From contig OZ245789.1 in the NCBI GenBank assembly GCA_965228045.1, forward strand, positions 496,001-560,000: DNA of 64,000 nt, in the 5' to 3' direction. Every line of letters starts with the position of its first letter. The stretch's first letter is position 1. Both the position numbers and the translations under genes were made by a program. The notes under the pieces are model-generated. The model ran no database searches. It was not told the DNA's origin and saw only the letters and a program-made list of their open reading frames with translations. This document shows positions 55,210 through 62,480 of this stretch, piece after piece. This DNA comes from JANQEU01 sp965228045 (GTDB taxonomy: Bacteria > Bacteroidota > Bacteroidia > Cytophagales > Cyclobacteriaceae).

Positions 55210-57604
55210 GGGAATTCTTTATTCGCTAATCCTTGTTTTCAGTACTCTAAATTTAGCGCAGGAGGTAGAAGAAGAAAATCAGGACCCAAACATCGACAAA
55301 GTTAGGGGTATGGTCAGCTATTACCGCTTCATACTAAACACAATTGGAGGTGCCAGTGCTTCAGCTTCTGAGAAAGAAACCATTATTTCAGATAGCTACG
55401 AAAAGGTTTTTGACGGTGCCACCGTTCAGATTGAAGATGACCTTGTACAGGACAGGTCAGCACTGATCAATAAAAACGTCCAGGCCTATCTCAGGGATGT
55501 TGATTTCTTTTTTAGATCCTTAAAATTCAACTTTAGTGACATAGAGGTTACGGCTAACACTTCGGAGGCCGGCAATGAGTTTTATACAGCCTCTTTTGTC
55601 AGCGAAATGCAGGGTGTGGATCTGGAAGGGGACTCGATAAATTCCGTAATGGACAGATATATGGAAGTCAATCTAACGGAGTCAGGGCTGAAGATTGTCA
55701 GTGTTTATACCACGAAGGTCGATCGTAAAACACTTTTCCAATCATGGTGGGACGACCTGCCGCCAATTTGGGTGAATTACTTCACGAAGCTGCTAAATGT
55801 CAGGACGGTTCCTATGCCTATAGACCAAATCCTAAAACTGGAGGATATTGATTCGATAAATCTCTCAATGGAGTTCTGGGTGAAGGACATAAGTCCGCTA
55901 TCGATGCTTCGAAACCTCCGGTATGTCAATCTCAACAGCACATTGGTGGAGGATCTGTCTCCGCTGAGATATGCCCAGAATCTAAAACATCTGGATATGA
56001 GCTATACCCTGGTGCCAGACCTAAAAATCCTTAACTATTTTAAAGGCCTCAATTATCTGGACATTTCGGGCAACAGCTATTTCTACCTGGGTGATCTTAC
56101 GGGGATCCCAATCAGGACCCTATATGCCAACAATGTGAATGTACCCAACTTCGGTATCCTTTCGGAACTGCGTCAACTTCAAAAGTTGTCTTTGGCATCC
56201 AATATATTACCGGGTACACGAATGTTGAGTGGTCTGCCTATAGTTGAACTTGATTTAAGCAATACCAATGTCAGCGATCTTTCGGGAATTTCCGGAAATG
56301 AGAGCATCCGGTTACTTAATTTGGATCAGTCGGCAGTAACAGAATTAAATGCTCTTTCAGGGTTAAAAGGATTAAAAACCTTATCGATCAAAGGGACCAA
56401 GATCAAAAGCCTGGATCCACTTAATGGCTTACCAAACCTGGAGCGAATAGATGCGGATTTTTCTGAAATCAATGATGAACATGCCTCACGATTCATGGGA
56501 AATAATCCTAATGTACTGGTTACGGCCAATACAAAAAAGGTTCTTGGTTGGTGGTCTGGTCTACCGATTGATTGGCAGGAAGCTTTAATGGAGAGATTAG
56601 GACTTCCACAGAATCCCGGGGCAGAAAGATTAATTCGTGTCCTACAGGTTGACTCCCTCAATCTGAGCCACCTGGAATTGATTTCCGGGACACCGATCTC
56701 GGCTTTTAGAAGATTAAAGTATCTGAATATCAATGATACCAAGATTGTGAATCTTGATTTCCTTTTGGGTAATCCGGAGTTGGAGATCTTGACAGCCAAC
56801 AACAGTCCAATTGCCGGTCTCAAAGGGGTAGGTGATTGTCATAATCTCAAAAGAATTGAGGTTGAAAAGACTTTTGTAAAAACGATTAAGGATGTACGCG
56901 GGTTGAAACAATTGAATTATCTGAATCTGGAGCAAACAGAAGTCCCGGAAAAAGAGATTTTGTCAATGCTTGAAAACAAGAACCTGACCATTGTTTACCA
57001 AAGAAGTCAGCTCAAATCATGGTGGGAAACACTTCCTCCTAACTGGGCATCATTCTTAAAAGGAGAAATTGGTGCGGACCCTACAACAGAAATGTTGCAT
57101 AAATTGGTGGCCAGGGACACTATTTCAATCGTCAACAAGTCGATTCAATCTCTCTTACCGCTAAGTAAATTTCGCAGGCTGCAAACTGTGATATTGGACA
57201 ATACTCAGGTTTTATCATTACTGGAGCTATCCAATCATCCCACAATCAGAAACATCCATTACCGTAATGGCCCACTTTATACTCTGGAAGGAGTGGAATC
57301 GATGAAGAATCTGAAGGCCCTTACCATTTCGAATACTCCTGTGGATGATCTGGAAGCTGTGAGTAGGCTAAAAAACCTCGAGTATCTTGATTGTTCAGGA
57401 ACTCAAATCAAATCTATCAAAGATCTCCGCGATGTACGCAGCTTGAAATATCTGGATATAAGCAATACGAGGGCATGGAGGTTACATTGGTTATTCGAGA
57501 TTGATAATATGGAGGAACTAATATGTTATAATAGCAGAGTTAACGATCGGAAAATCAGGGACTTTAAGGAAGTTTTTCCTGATTGCTTGGTTACCTATTA
57601 TTAA
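55199..57604 (+). CDS. Exported leucine-rich-repeat protein with three WWxxLPxxW modules
   Basis: 801 residues. Signal peptide (cut near LNLAQ), an N-terminal domain (to about 180) resembling those of the two preceding gene products, then leucine-rich repeats of about 22 residues to the end. Typical units are 'LRYVNLNSTLVEDLSPL' and 'LKTLSIKGTKIKSLDPL'. The motif WWxxLPxxW recurs at residues 183-191, 451-459 and 608-616, each time opening a new LRR block after a segment with LxxL helices. LRRs make curved binding surfaces, so a protein or glycan receptor role outside the cytoplasm is likely. No C-terminal T9SS sorting domain seen. Function unknown. Confidence 0.85.
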   Translation: MVIKGILYSLILVFSTLNLAQEVEEENQDPNIDKVRGMVSYYRFILNTIGGASASASEKETIISDSYEKVFDGATVQIEDDLVQDRSALINKNVQAYLRDVDFFFRSLKFNFSDIEVTANTSEAGNEFYTASFVSEMQGVDLEGDSINSVMDRYMEVNLTESGLKIVSVYTTKVDRKTLFQSWWDDLPPIWVNYFTKLLNVRTVPMPIDQILKLEDIDSINLSMEFWVKDISPLSMLRNLRYVNLNSTLVEDLSPLRYAQNLKHLDMSYTLVPDLKILNYFKGLNYLDISGNSYFYLGDLTGIPIRTLYANNVNVPNFGILSELRQLQKLSLASNILPGTRMLSGLPIVELDLSNTNVSDLSGISGNESIRLLNLDQSAVTELNALSGLKGLKTLSIKGTKIKSLDPLNGLPNLERIDADFSEINDEHASRFMGNNPNVLVTANTKKVLGWWSGLPIDWQEALMERLGLPQNPGAERLIRVLQVDSLNLSHLELISGTPISAFRRLKYLNINDTKIVNLDFLLGNPELEILTANNSPIAGLKGVGDCHNLKRIEVEKTFVKTIKDVRGLKQLNYLNLEQTEVPEKEILSMLENKNLTIVYQRSQLKSWWETLPPNWASFLKGEIGADPTTEMLHKLVARDTISIVNKSIQSLLPLSKFRRLQTVILDNTQVLSLLELSNHPTIRNIHYRNGPLYTLEGVESMKNLKALTISNTPVDDLEAVSRLKNLEYLDCSGTQIKSIKDLRDVRSLKYLDISNTRAWRLHWLFEIDNMEELICYNSRVNDRKIRDFKEVFPDCLVTYY

Positions 57605-57609
57605 CTTTG
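57602..57609 (+). promoter_or_regulatory. Possible internal -7 box for the coiled-coil gene
   Basis: TAACTTTG matches TAnnTTTG exactly and includes the stop codon of the LRR gene (57602-57604). It ends 35 bases before the ATG at 57645. TTG at 57583-57585 is 16 bases upstream, a little short for a -33 element. Confidence 0.4.
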
Positions 57610-57644
57610 CACTTTTATTTTCTTGCAGACAAACCAGTATACAG

Positions 57645-58256
57645 ATGAGCAATTTTCCTAAGGGCCTACTATGTATTCTTATACTTGCTATTCTTAATTT
57701 TTCCGCGAATAGTCAGGATACCACAACATTAGATTTACAATTTCAGGAGTTAAAAAACAGTTCGGAGACCTTTGAGGTTTATAAGGTGATCCGTTCTACC
57801 AGATTGGACAATTTTTGGGCTGTTGTAATGGACTCTGTTTCAGAAGCAAATTCAGAGATTTCTTCTCTGGACGCCAGTATTTCAGAATTACAGAATGAAT
57901 TAGAACAACAACAACAGGATTTGGCATCACTCCAGGCTCAGCTTGAGGAAAGCGAAACAAAGAATTCAACCATCAACTTTCTTGGCGCAGACATTATAAA
58001 GTGGGTGTACCACACTATAGTCTGGGTCATCATTGCTATTTTGTCTGTGGTTGCGGTCGTGGTCTTTACCATGTATCAAAGGAGCCATGTGGTTACTGCA
58101 AAGGCAGTGGATGATTTGAGAAAAATGACCAATGAATTTGAGAATTTCAAAGACAAATCAAGAGAAAAGCAGGTGAAATTGAAGAGAGAATTACAGACGG
58201 CAGTAAATAATCTCGATGAATTCAAACGTTCCAAATCAGCCCGATCTGTAAATTAA
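57645..58256 (+). CDS. Membrane protein with coiled coils on both sides
   Basis: 203 residues. Signal-like N-terminus (to about 24), a periplasmic coiled coil (about 65-106, 'ELQNELEQQQQDLASLQ'), a transmembrane helix (119-143) and a basic cytoplasmic coiled coil (155-195). It has no SPOUT/TrmD motifs, although similar proteins are sometimes named as tRNA methyltransferases. A scaffold or tether between the periplasmic part of the cluster and the cytoplasm is plausible. It follows the LRR gene by 40 bases and lies 6 bases before the ureohydrolase gene. Confidence 0.72.
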   Translation: MSNFPKGLLCILILAILNFSANSQDTTTLDLQFQELKNSSETFEVYKVIRSTRLDNFWAVVMDSVSEANSEISSLDASISELQNELEQQQQDLASLQAQLEESETKNSTINFLGADIIKWVYHTIVWVIIAILSVVAVVVFTMYQRSHVVTAKAVDDLRKMTNEFENFKDKSREKQVKLKRELQTAVNNLDEFKRSKSARSVN

Positions 58257-58262
58257 TTTTCA

Positions 58263-59078
58263 ATGAGTCTGGTAATATCAGATTGGACCGAAATTGCCCA
58301 GGGTGACATCGCAATTTTAGGGGTACCGTTTGATGAAAATTCATCTTTCATGCGAGGTCCTTCAAAGGCTCCGCCACTGATAATAGACGCTCTGAATAGT
58401 CCATCAGCTAACTATTTTACGGAAGGCTTAATCGATCTGGAAAAGGAGTCGGCAGTCAAAATACTAGGCAATGCCGAGATACCGGATTATCTGTCCATTT
58501 CGAATCCTATCGACAGAATTCTGCAAGTTGGAGCTATCCCTTTTTCAATAGGTGGTGACCATTCGATTACGTATCCGATTATAAAATCTTTTCACAAATA
58601 TTATCCGGAATTGACCATTCTTCAGTTTGATGCCCATGGGGATTTGTACGATTCGTTGGATGGGAATCGATATTCCCATGCCTGTCAGTTTGCGCGAATA
58701 ATGGAAGAAAATCTGGCTTCTTCGATCACGCAGGTTGGGATCCGCACTATTACCCAACATCAAAAAGAACAAGCAGAAAGATTCGGAGTGGAGGTCATCG
58801 ATATGAGAAGCTGGAATCGGAAAATGAAGTTTGAAATTGACGGACCAGTTTACATTTCTTTTGATATGGATTGTCTGGATCCTGCATTCGCACCAGGAGT
58901 ATCGCATCATGAGCCCGGTGGGTTTTCTACCAGGGAAGTGCTAAATATGATTCAGGAGTTGGATCTGCAGCTTGTGGGGATGGATTTGGTAGAGTACAAT
59001 CCGGAGCGCGATGTGAATGGCGTGACCGCAATGGTCGCTGCCAAGATCATGAAGGAATTACTTGCCCTTCTACTTTGA
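58263..59078 (+). CDS. Agmatinase/arginase-family ureohydrolase
   Basis: 271 residues. The dinuclear manganese site is complete: His100 (GGDH), Asp123, His125 and Asp127 (DAHGD), Asp201 and Asp203 (SFDMD). It hydrolyses the guanidino group of agmatine, arginine or a related compound, releasing urea. 'GGDHSIT' and 'DPAFAPGVSHHEPGG' favour agmatinase over arginase, but substrate is not certain. Its stop directly adjoins the convergent oadB stop. Confidence 0.92.
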   Translation: MSLVISDWTEIAQGDIAILGVPFDENSSFMRGPSKAPPLIIDALNSPSANYFTEGLIDLEKESAVKILGNAEIPDYLSISNPIDRILQVGAIPFSIGGDHSITYPIIKSFHKYYPELTILQFDAHGDLYDSLDGNRYSHACQFARIMEENLASSITQVGIRTITQHQKEQAERFGVEVIDMRSWNRKMKFEIDGPVYISFDMDCLDPAFAPGVSHHEPGGFSTREVLNMIQELDLQLVGMDLVEYNPERDVNGVTAMVAAKIMKELLALLL

Positions 59079-60269
59079 TCAACTCAGGAAAGAAATCAAA
59101 ACACCTGCCGCTACGGCGGAACCAATTACACCTGAAATATTTGATGCCATGGCGTATTGGAGAAGATGATTATTGGGATCGTGCTTCAGAGCAATTTCAT
59201 TGGCTACCCTGGAAGCCATGGGCACAGCGCTTAATCCGGTAGCACCAATCAGTGGATTTATCTTCTTTTTTGCAAACGCATTATAAACTTTGACCGCAAA
59301 AATGCCACCGGCAATTGAAATGGCAAAAGCGATGAATCCTCCGACTATGATCATCAAGGTTTCTAGATTCAGGAATGCCTCCGCTGTCATGGTAGCTCCT
59401 ACCGACAGTCCAAGGAATACCGTAGCTGCATTCAATATAGTATCTGATGCTGCTTTATATAGCCTTCCGGTGATTTGGCCAACTTCTTTTACAAGGTTCC
59501 CAAACATCAGCATTCCCAATAAGGGAACACTTGAGGGCACAAGTAGTGAAACAATTGTACCAACTCCTATTGGAAAAAGGATTTTGAGAGCCTGAAGATT
59601 TTTGATCGGTTTGCTACTTGGATGTAATCTGTCCTGTTCCTTCATGTTGATCTGAAGTTCGGATTTGGTCATGGTAAACCGGACCACAAATGGGATAATT
59701 ACCGGGACCAGGGCCATGTAAGAGTAGGCGGCAATTGCAATAGGTCCCAATAAATGTGGCGCCAATTTGATGGTAGTGTAGATGGCCGTTGGTCCGTCCG
59801 CTCCTCCAATTATTCCGAGTGAAGCAGATTCTTTTAATGTAAATCCCATGGCCACTGCTGAGATCAATACTGTGAAAATCCCAATTTGGGCGGCAGCACC
59901 AAAAAATGCCAGCCTCAGATTCCGCAACATGGGTCCAAAATCCGTAAGTGCTCCCACTCCAAGAAATATAATGGGAGGAAGAAATCCGGTTTTAATCAAA
60001 GAATAGTACACGAAATTCATGATTCCGTGATCATGCGCGATTTGATATAAAGTTTTGGTCTCATCCACTTTAACCACTCCCATGGCACCTCCCGGGAAAT
60101 TGGCCATTAACATCCCGAAAGCGATAGGAACCAGCAGAAGTGGTTCGTATTGTTTCCTGATTCCCAGGTAAAGTAGAAAAAACGCAATGAAGATCATCAG
60201 AAGGATCTGGGGCTGCTCCACAATATTCTGAAGAGCAGTCATTCGGTATAATCTTTCTAATAATTCCAA
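59079..60269 (-). CDS. oadB: Sodium-pump decarboxylase beta subunit
   Basis: 396 residues, about nine to eleven transmembrane helices. The conserved GGADGPTA motif has the sodium-site Asp158. The beta subunit decarboxylates carboxybiotin and drives Na+ export. The start is TTG at 60269: the following 'LLERLYRMTALQ' aligns with the usual N-terminus. The ATG at 60242 would remove nine residues. It follows the alpha subunit gene by 7 bases. Confidence 0.93.
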   Translation of the reverse strand: MELLERLYRMTALQNIVEQPQILLMIFIAFFLLYLGIRKQYEPLLLVPIAFGMLMANFPGGAMGVVKVDETKTLYQIAHDHGIMNFVYYSLIKTGFLPPIIFLGVGALTDFGPMLRNLRLAFFGAAAQIGIFTVLISAVAMGFTLKESASLGIIGGADGPTAIYTTIKLAPHLLGPIAIAAYSYMALVPVIIPFVVRFTMTKSELQINMKEQDRLHPSSKPIKNLQALKILFPIGVGTIVSLLVPSSVPLLGMLMFGNLVKEVGQITGRLYKAASDTILNAATVFLGLSVGATMTAEAFLNLETLMIIVGGFIAFAISIAGGIFAVKVYNAFAKKKINPLIGATGLSAVPMASRVANEIALKHDPNNHLLQYAMASNISGVIGSAVAAGVLISFLS

Positions 60270-60276
60270 TTCCGGA

Positions 60277-62139
60277 TTAGTTTAGTCTAAGCAAAACATC
60301 ATCATCAAGCACATCGTCACCTTCATTGATTAGGATTTCCGAGATCGTACCTTCCTTATCTGACTTGACGGCATTGGTCACTTTCATGGCTTCAATATAA
60401 CAGACTATGTCTCCGACATTGACTTTATCCCCTACTTTGACGGCTTTTTCGGAAGGATCTTTGGTCATAAATATTTTTCCTTCCAGTGGAGCTGTAATTG
60501 CCTGGGTCCCATTGGTGCTGGTAACAGGTTTTACGTCATTTCGATTAGATACTTGTTGGTCTTCCTGGGTATCATCATAAGATATAGTGACTTTGAAATT
60601 TTCACCATTCACATTGATGTTCATGGATTTTGGCTGAGGGTAAGCGTTCCCATCGCCGATAGAAGGAGACTCTCCAGGCGTATTCTTTTTTGCGGCAAGA
60701 TCCTCTTCAAATGACTTTTTAGCTTTTCCGGATTTATAATCTTCGTATTGCTGAGGATGCATGGCAAATTCAAAAAGCTCCTCATCATCCTGACCCGTTT
60801 CCCAACCATTTTTCTCCATTTCCTTTCGGAACTCATCAAGCGCGTCGGGTTGCAGGTCCTGTGGATCTCCAGTGAAGAATTCCCGACCTTGCTCCGCAGC
60901 AAGATTTTTAAGCTCATCAGCAACCTGACCAGGGACCCTTCCTGATTTCCCCAGGATCATATCCCAGGTATTGTCATCCAATAGCGACCATCGTTCCTTA
61001 CCTTTCATCATCTGCATGACATTCACCAAAGCAGCGTTCTTCACATACTGACTGTAAGGCGTTACCAATGGGGGATAGCCCATCATTGGCCATATCGTTT
61101 CCACCTCATCAAACAGGGCAATCATTAATTCGTCCTGAGTAACTTCTGGCTTGTTATGTTTAGCCATCCACTTATTCAGACTTTTAAGGTTGTTTTCCAG
61201 GTCGGACATTAGGCTACCCATCATACCTCCCGGCAACCCGGGGCCTATAAGTAAAGCATTCATCAACCTGTTTTTGGGATTGATATAATAACCCAAAAAG
61301 TCGTCAATAAATGATTGGGTCAGTGACCGCGCATGCATGTAGGCTTTCATATTAATATCCGGCACTGAAAATCCGGCATCCCGGAGTACCTCGTGCACGG
61401 TCAACAGATCAGCATGACCCGTTCCGAATGAAAGTGGTTCCATTCCCACATCTATGAAATCAGCCCCTGCCCTGGCAGCTTCGAGTGATGAGGCAACGGA
61501 AAAGCCTGGTCCCGAGTGACCGTGATAGGTCACCAGCATATCTTTTTGGATGGCTTTAATGCCTTCCACCAATTTGCCCATAGAAGCAGGTCGACCAATA
61601 CCAGCCATGTCTTTGATGCAGATCTCTTCAGCACCCATTCCGATAAGTTCTTCGGCCATTTTGATGTAGTAGTCGACCGTATGAAGCTTTGAATGTGTGA
61701 TACACAATGCGGCCTGGGCAATCATACCGCCATCTTTTGCATAATCAATGGATAATTTCAGATTTCTCGTATCATTCAATCCATCGAAAGATCTGGCGAT
61801 ATCAGTTCCCTGAATTTTTTTCAACTTGAACATCAACCTTCTCACATCTCTTGGCACGGGGTACATTCGAAGTCCATTTAGACCTCTTTCCAACATGTGT
61901 GTCTGGATGCCTGCGTCATTGAAAGCCTGCGTCCATTTTCTAACTGACACATTTGGGTTTTCACCATAAAGCAGGTTGATTTGTTCAAATCCCCCACCAT
62001 TTGTTTCCACACGTCTGAAGCAGCCCATATCCACGATTGGCTCGGCTACTTTGACAAGCTGATCTACACGCGGCATGTACTTTCCTGAAGATTGCCACAT
62101 GTCACGGTATACCAGCCCGAGACCGATTTCTTTGCCCAT
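60277..62139 (-). CDS. Biotin-dependent carboxyltransferase/decarboxylase alpha subunit
   Basis: 620 residues. A carboxyltransferase TIM barrel (1-290) with the likely carbamylated lysine in CIKDMAG and metal histidines in TYHGHSG is followed by a helical linker, a disordered link (about 480-545) and a biotinyl domain with Lys586 in EAMKV. The first motif reads RDMWQSSG instead of the canonical RDAHQS, and the histidine motif is HGHSG instead of HTHDTSG. This is a Bacteroidota variant often called oxaloacetate decarboxylase, and its substrate may differ. It lies between oadG and oadB. Confidence 0.85.
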   Translation of the reverse strand: MGKEIGLGLVYRDMWQSSGKYMPRVDQLVKVAEPIVDMGCFRRVETNGGGFEQINLLYGENPNVSVRKWTQAFNDAGIQTHMLERGLNGLRMYPVPRDVRRLMFKLKKIQGTDIARSFDGLNDTRNLKLSIDYAKDGGMIAQAALCITHSKLHTVDYYIKMAEELIGMGAEEICIKDMAGIGRPASMGKLVEGIKAIQKDMLVTYHGHSGPGFSVASSLEAARAGADFIDVGMEPLSFGTGHADLLTVHEVLRDAGFSVPDINMKAYMHARSLTQSFIDDFLGYYINPKNRLMNALLIGPGLPGGMMGSLMSDLENNLKSLNKWMAKHNKPEVTQDELMIALFDEVETIWPMMGYPPLVTPYSQYVKNAALVNVMQMMKGKERWSLLDDNTWDMILGKSGRVPGQVADELKNLAAEQGREFFTGDPQDLQPDALDEFRKEMEKNGWETGQDDEELFEFAMHPQQYEDYKSGKAKKSFEEDLAAKKNTPGESPSIGDGNAYPQPKSMNINVNGENFKVTISYDDTQEDQQVSNRNDVKPVTSTNGTQAITAPLEGKIFMTKDPSEKAVKVGDKVNVGDIVCYIEAMKVTNAVKSDKEGTISEILINEGDDVLDDDVLLRLN

Positions 62140-62141
62140 AA

Positions 62142-62390
62142 TTATAGTTTTTCGATTTTTTGAACCGTCCCTTTCCCCCCGGTCAGTTCATTGACAGTTG
62201 CCGTGATGGCCGCAATTTGTTTATTGGAGATTGCCTGAGTTGAGTTATCACTCTGATTGGCAACTGGTAGAAATCGATTGACAAAATTGATCAAAAGATT
62301 TCCTGTAATGACAACCAACAGAAGTACCACGAAAACCGTGATCATTCCGATCAAAAGGAGTGATAAGGCTATGGATAATTCCTCGCTCAA
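62142..62390 (-). CDS. oadG: OadG-like small subunit of the sodium-pump decarboxylase
   Basis: 82 residues. One transmembrane helix (about 8-35, 'LLLIGMITVFVVLLLVVITG') then a polar tail, as in the gamma subunit, which assembles alpha and beta and binds zinc in classical enzymes. The tail lacks the His-rich end seen in enterobacterial OadG. Start TTG at 62390; no in-frame ATG exists before the helix. It lies 2 bases before the alpha gene and begins the oadG-alpha-oadB operon. Confidence 0.82.
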   Translation of the reverse strand: MSEELSIALSLLLIGMITVFVVLLLVVITGNLLINFVNRFLPVANQSDNSTQAISNKQIAAITATVNELTGGKGTVQKIEKL

Positions 62391-62398
62391 GTATTCAT

Positions 62399-62415
62399 TT
62401 TTGGGTGACCCAAAA
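62399..62415. promoter_or_regulatory. Inverted repeat over the oadG promoter (candidate operator)
   Basis: TTTTGGG (62399-62405) and CCCAAAA (62409-62415) form a near-perfect palindrome, 8 bases or more from the oadG TTG start. It overlaps the -7 box and the expected transcription start. It could be a repressor site or a hairpin in the message leader. Confidence 0.5.
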
Positions 62416-62418
62416 TTA
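62411..62418 (-). promoter_or_regulatory. Bacteroidota -7 box for the oadG operon
   Basis: On the minus strand TAATTTTG matches TAnnTTTG exactly and ends 20 bases before the TTG start at 62390. No -33 TTG at normal spacing was seen. Confidence 0.5.
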
Positions 62419-62436
62419 TAACACTAAAGGAATTAA

Positions 62437-62451
62437 GTGGGTAAAGCCCAC
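62437..62451 (-). terminator. Weak hairpin after infB
   Basis: GTGGGT (62437-62442) can pair with GCCCAC (62446-62451), with one G-T pair and a 3-base loop. On the minus strand the sequence after it is TTAATTCCTTT, a poor U-run. It might be the infB terminator. Confidence 0.4.
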
Positions 62452-62480
62452 ATTATTTTCTACGTGATTTATATCAGAGG

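Noticed and set aside
57645..58256. Possible tRNA methyltransferase
   Set aside because: Similar small coiled-coil proteins sometimes carry that name, but it has no SAM-binding or SPOUT motif and has a signal and a transmembrane helix.
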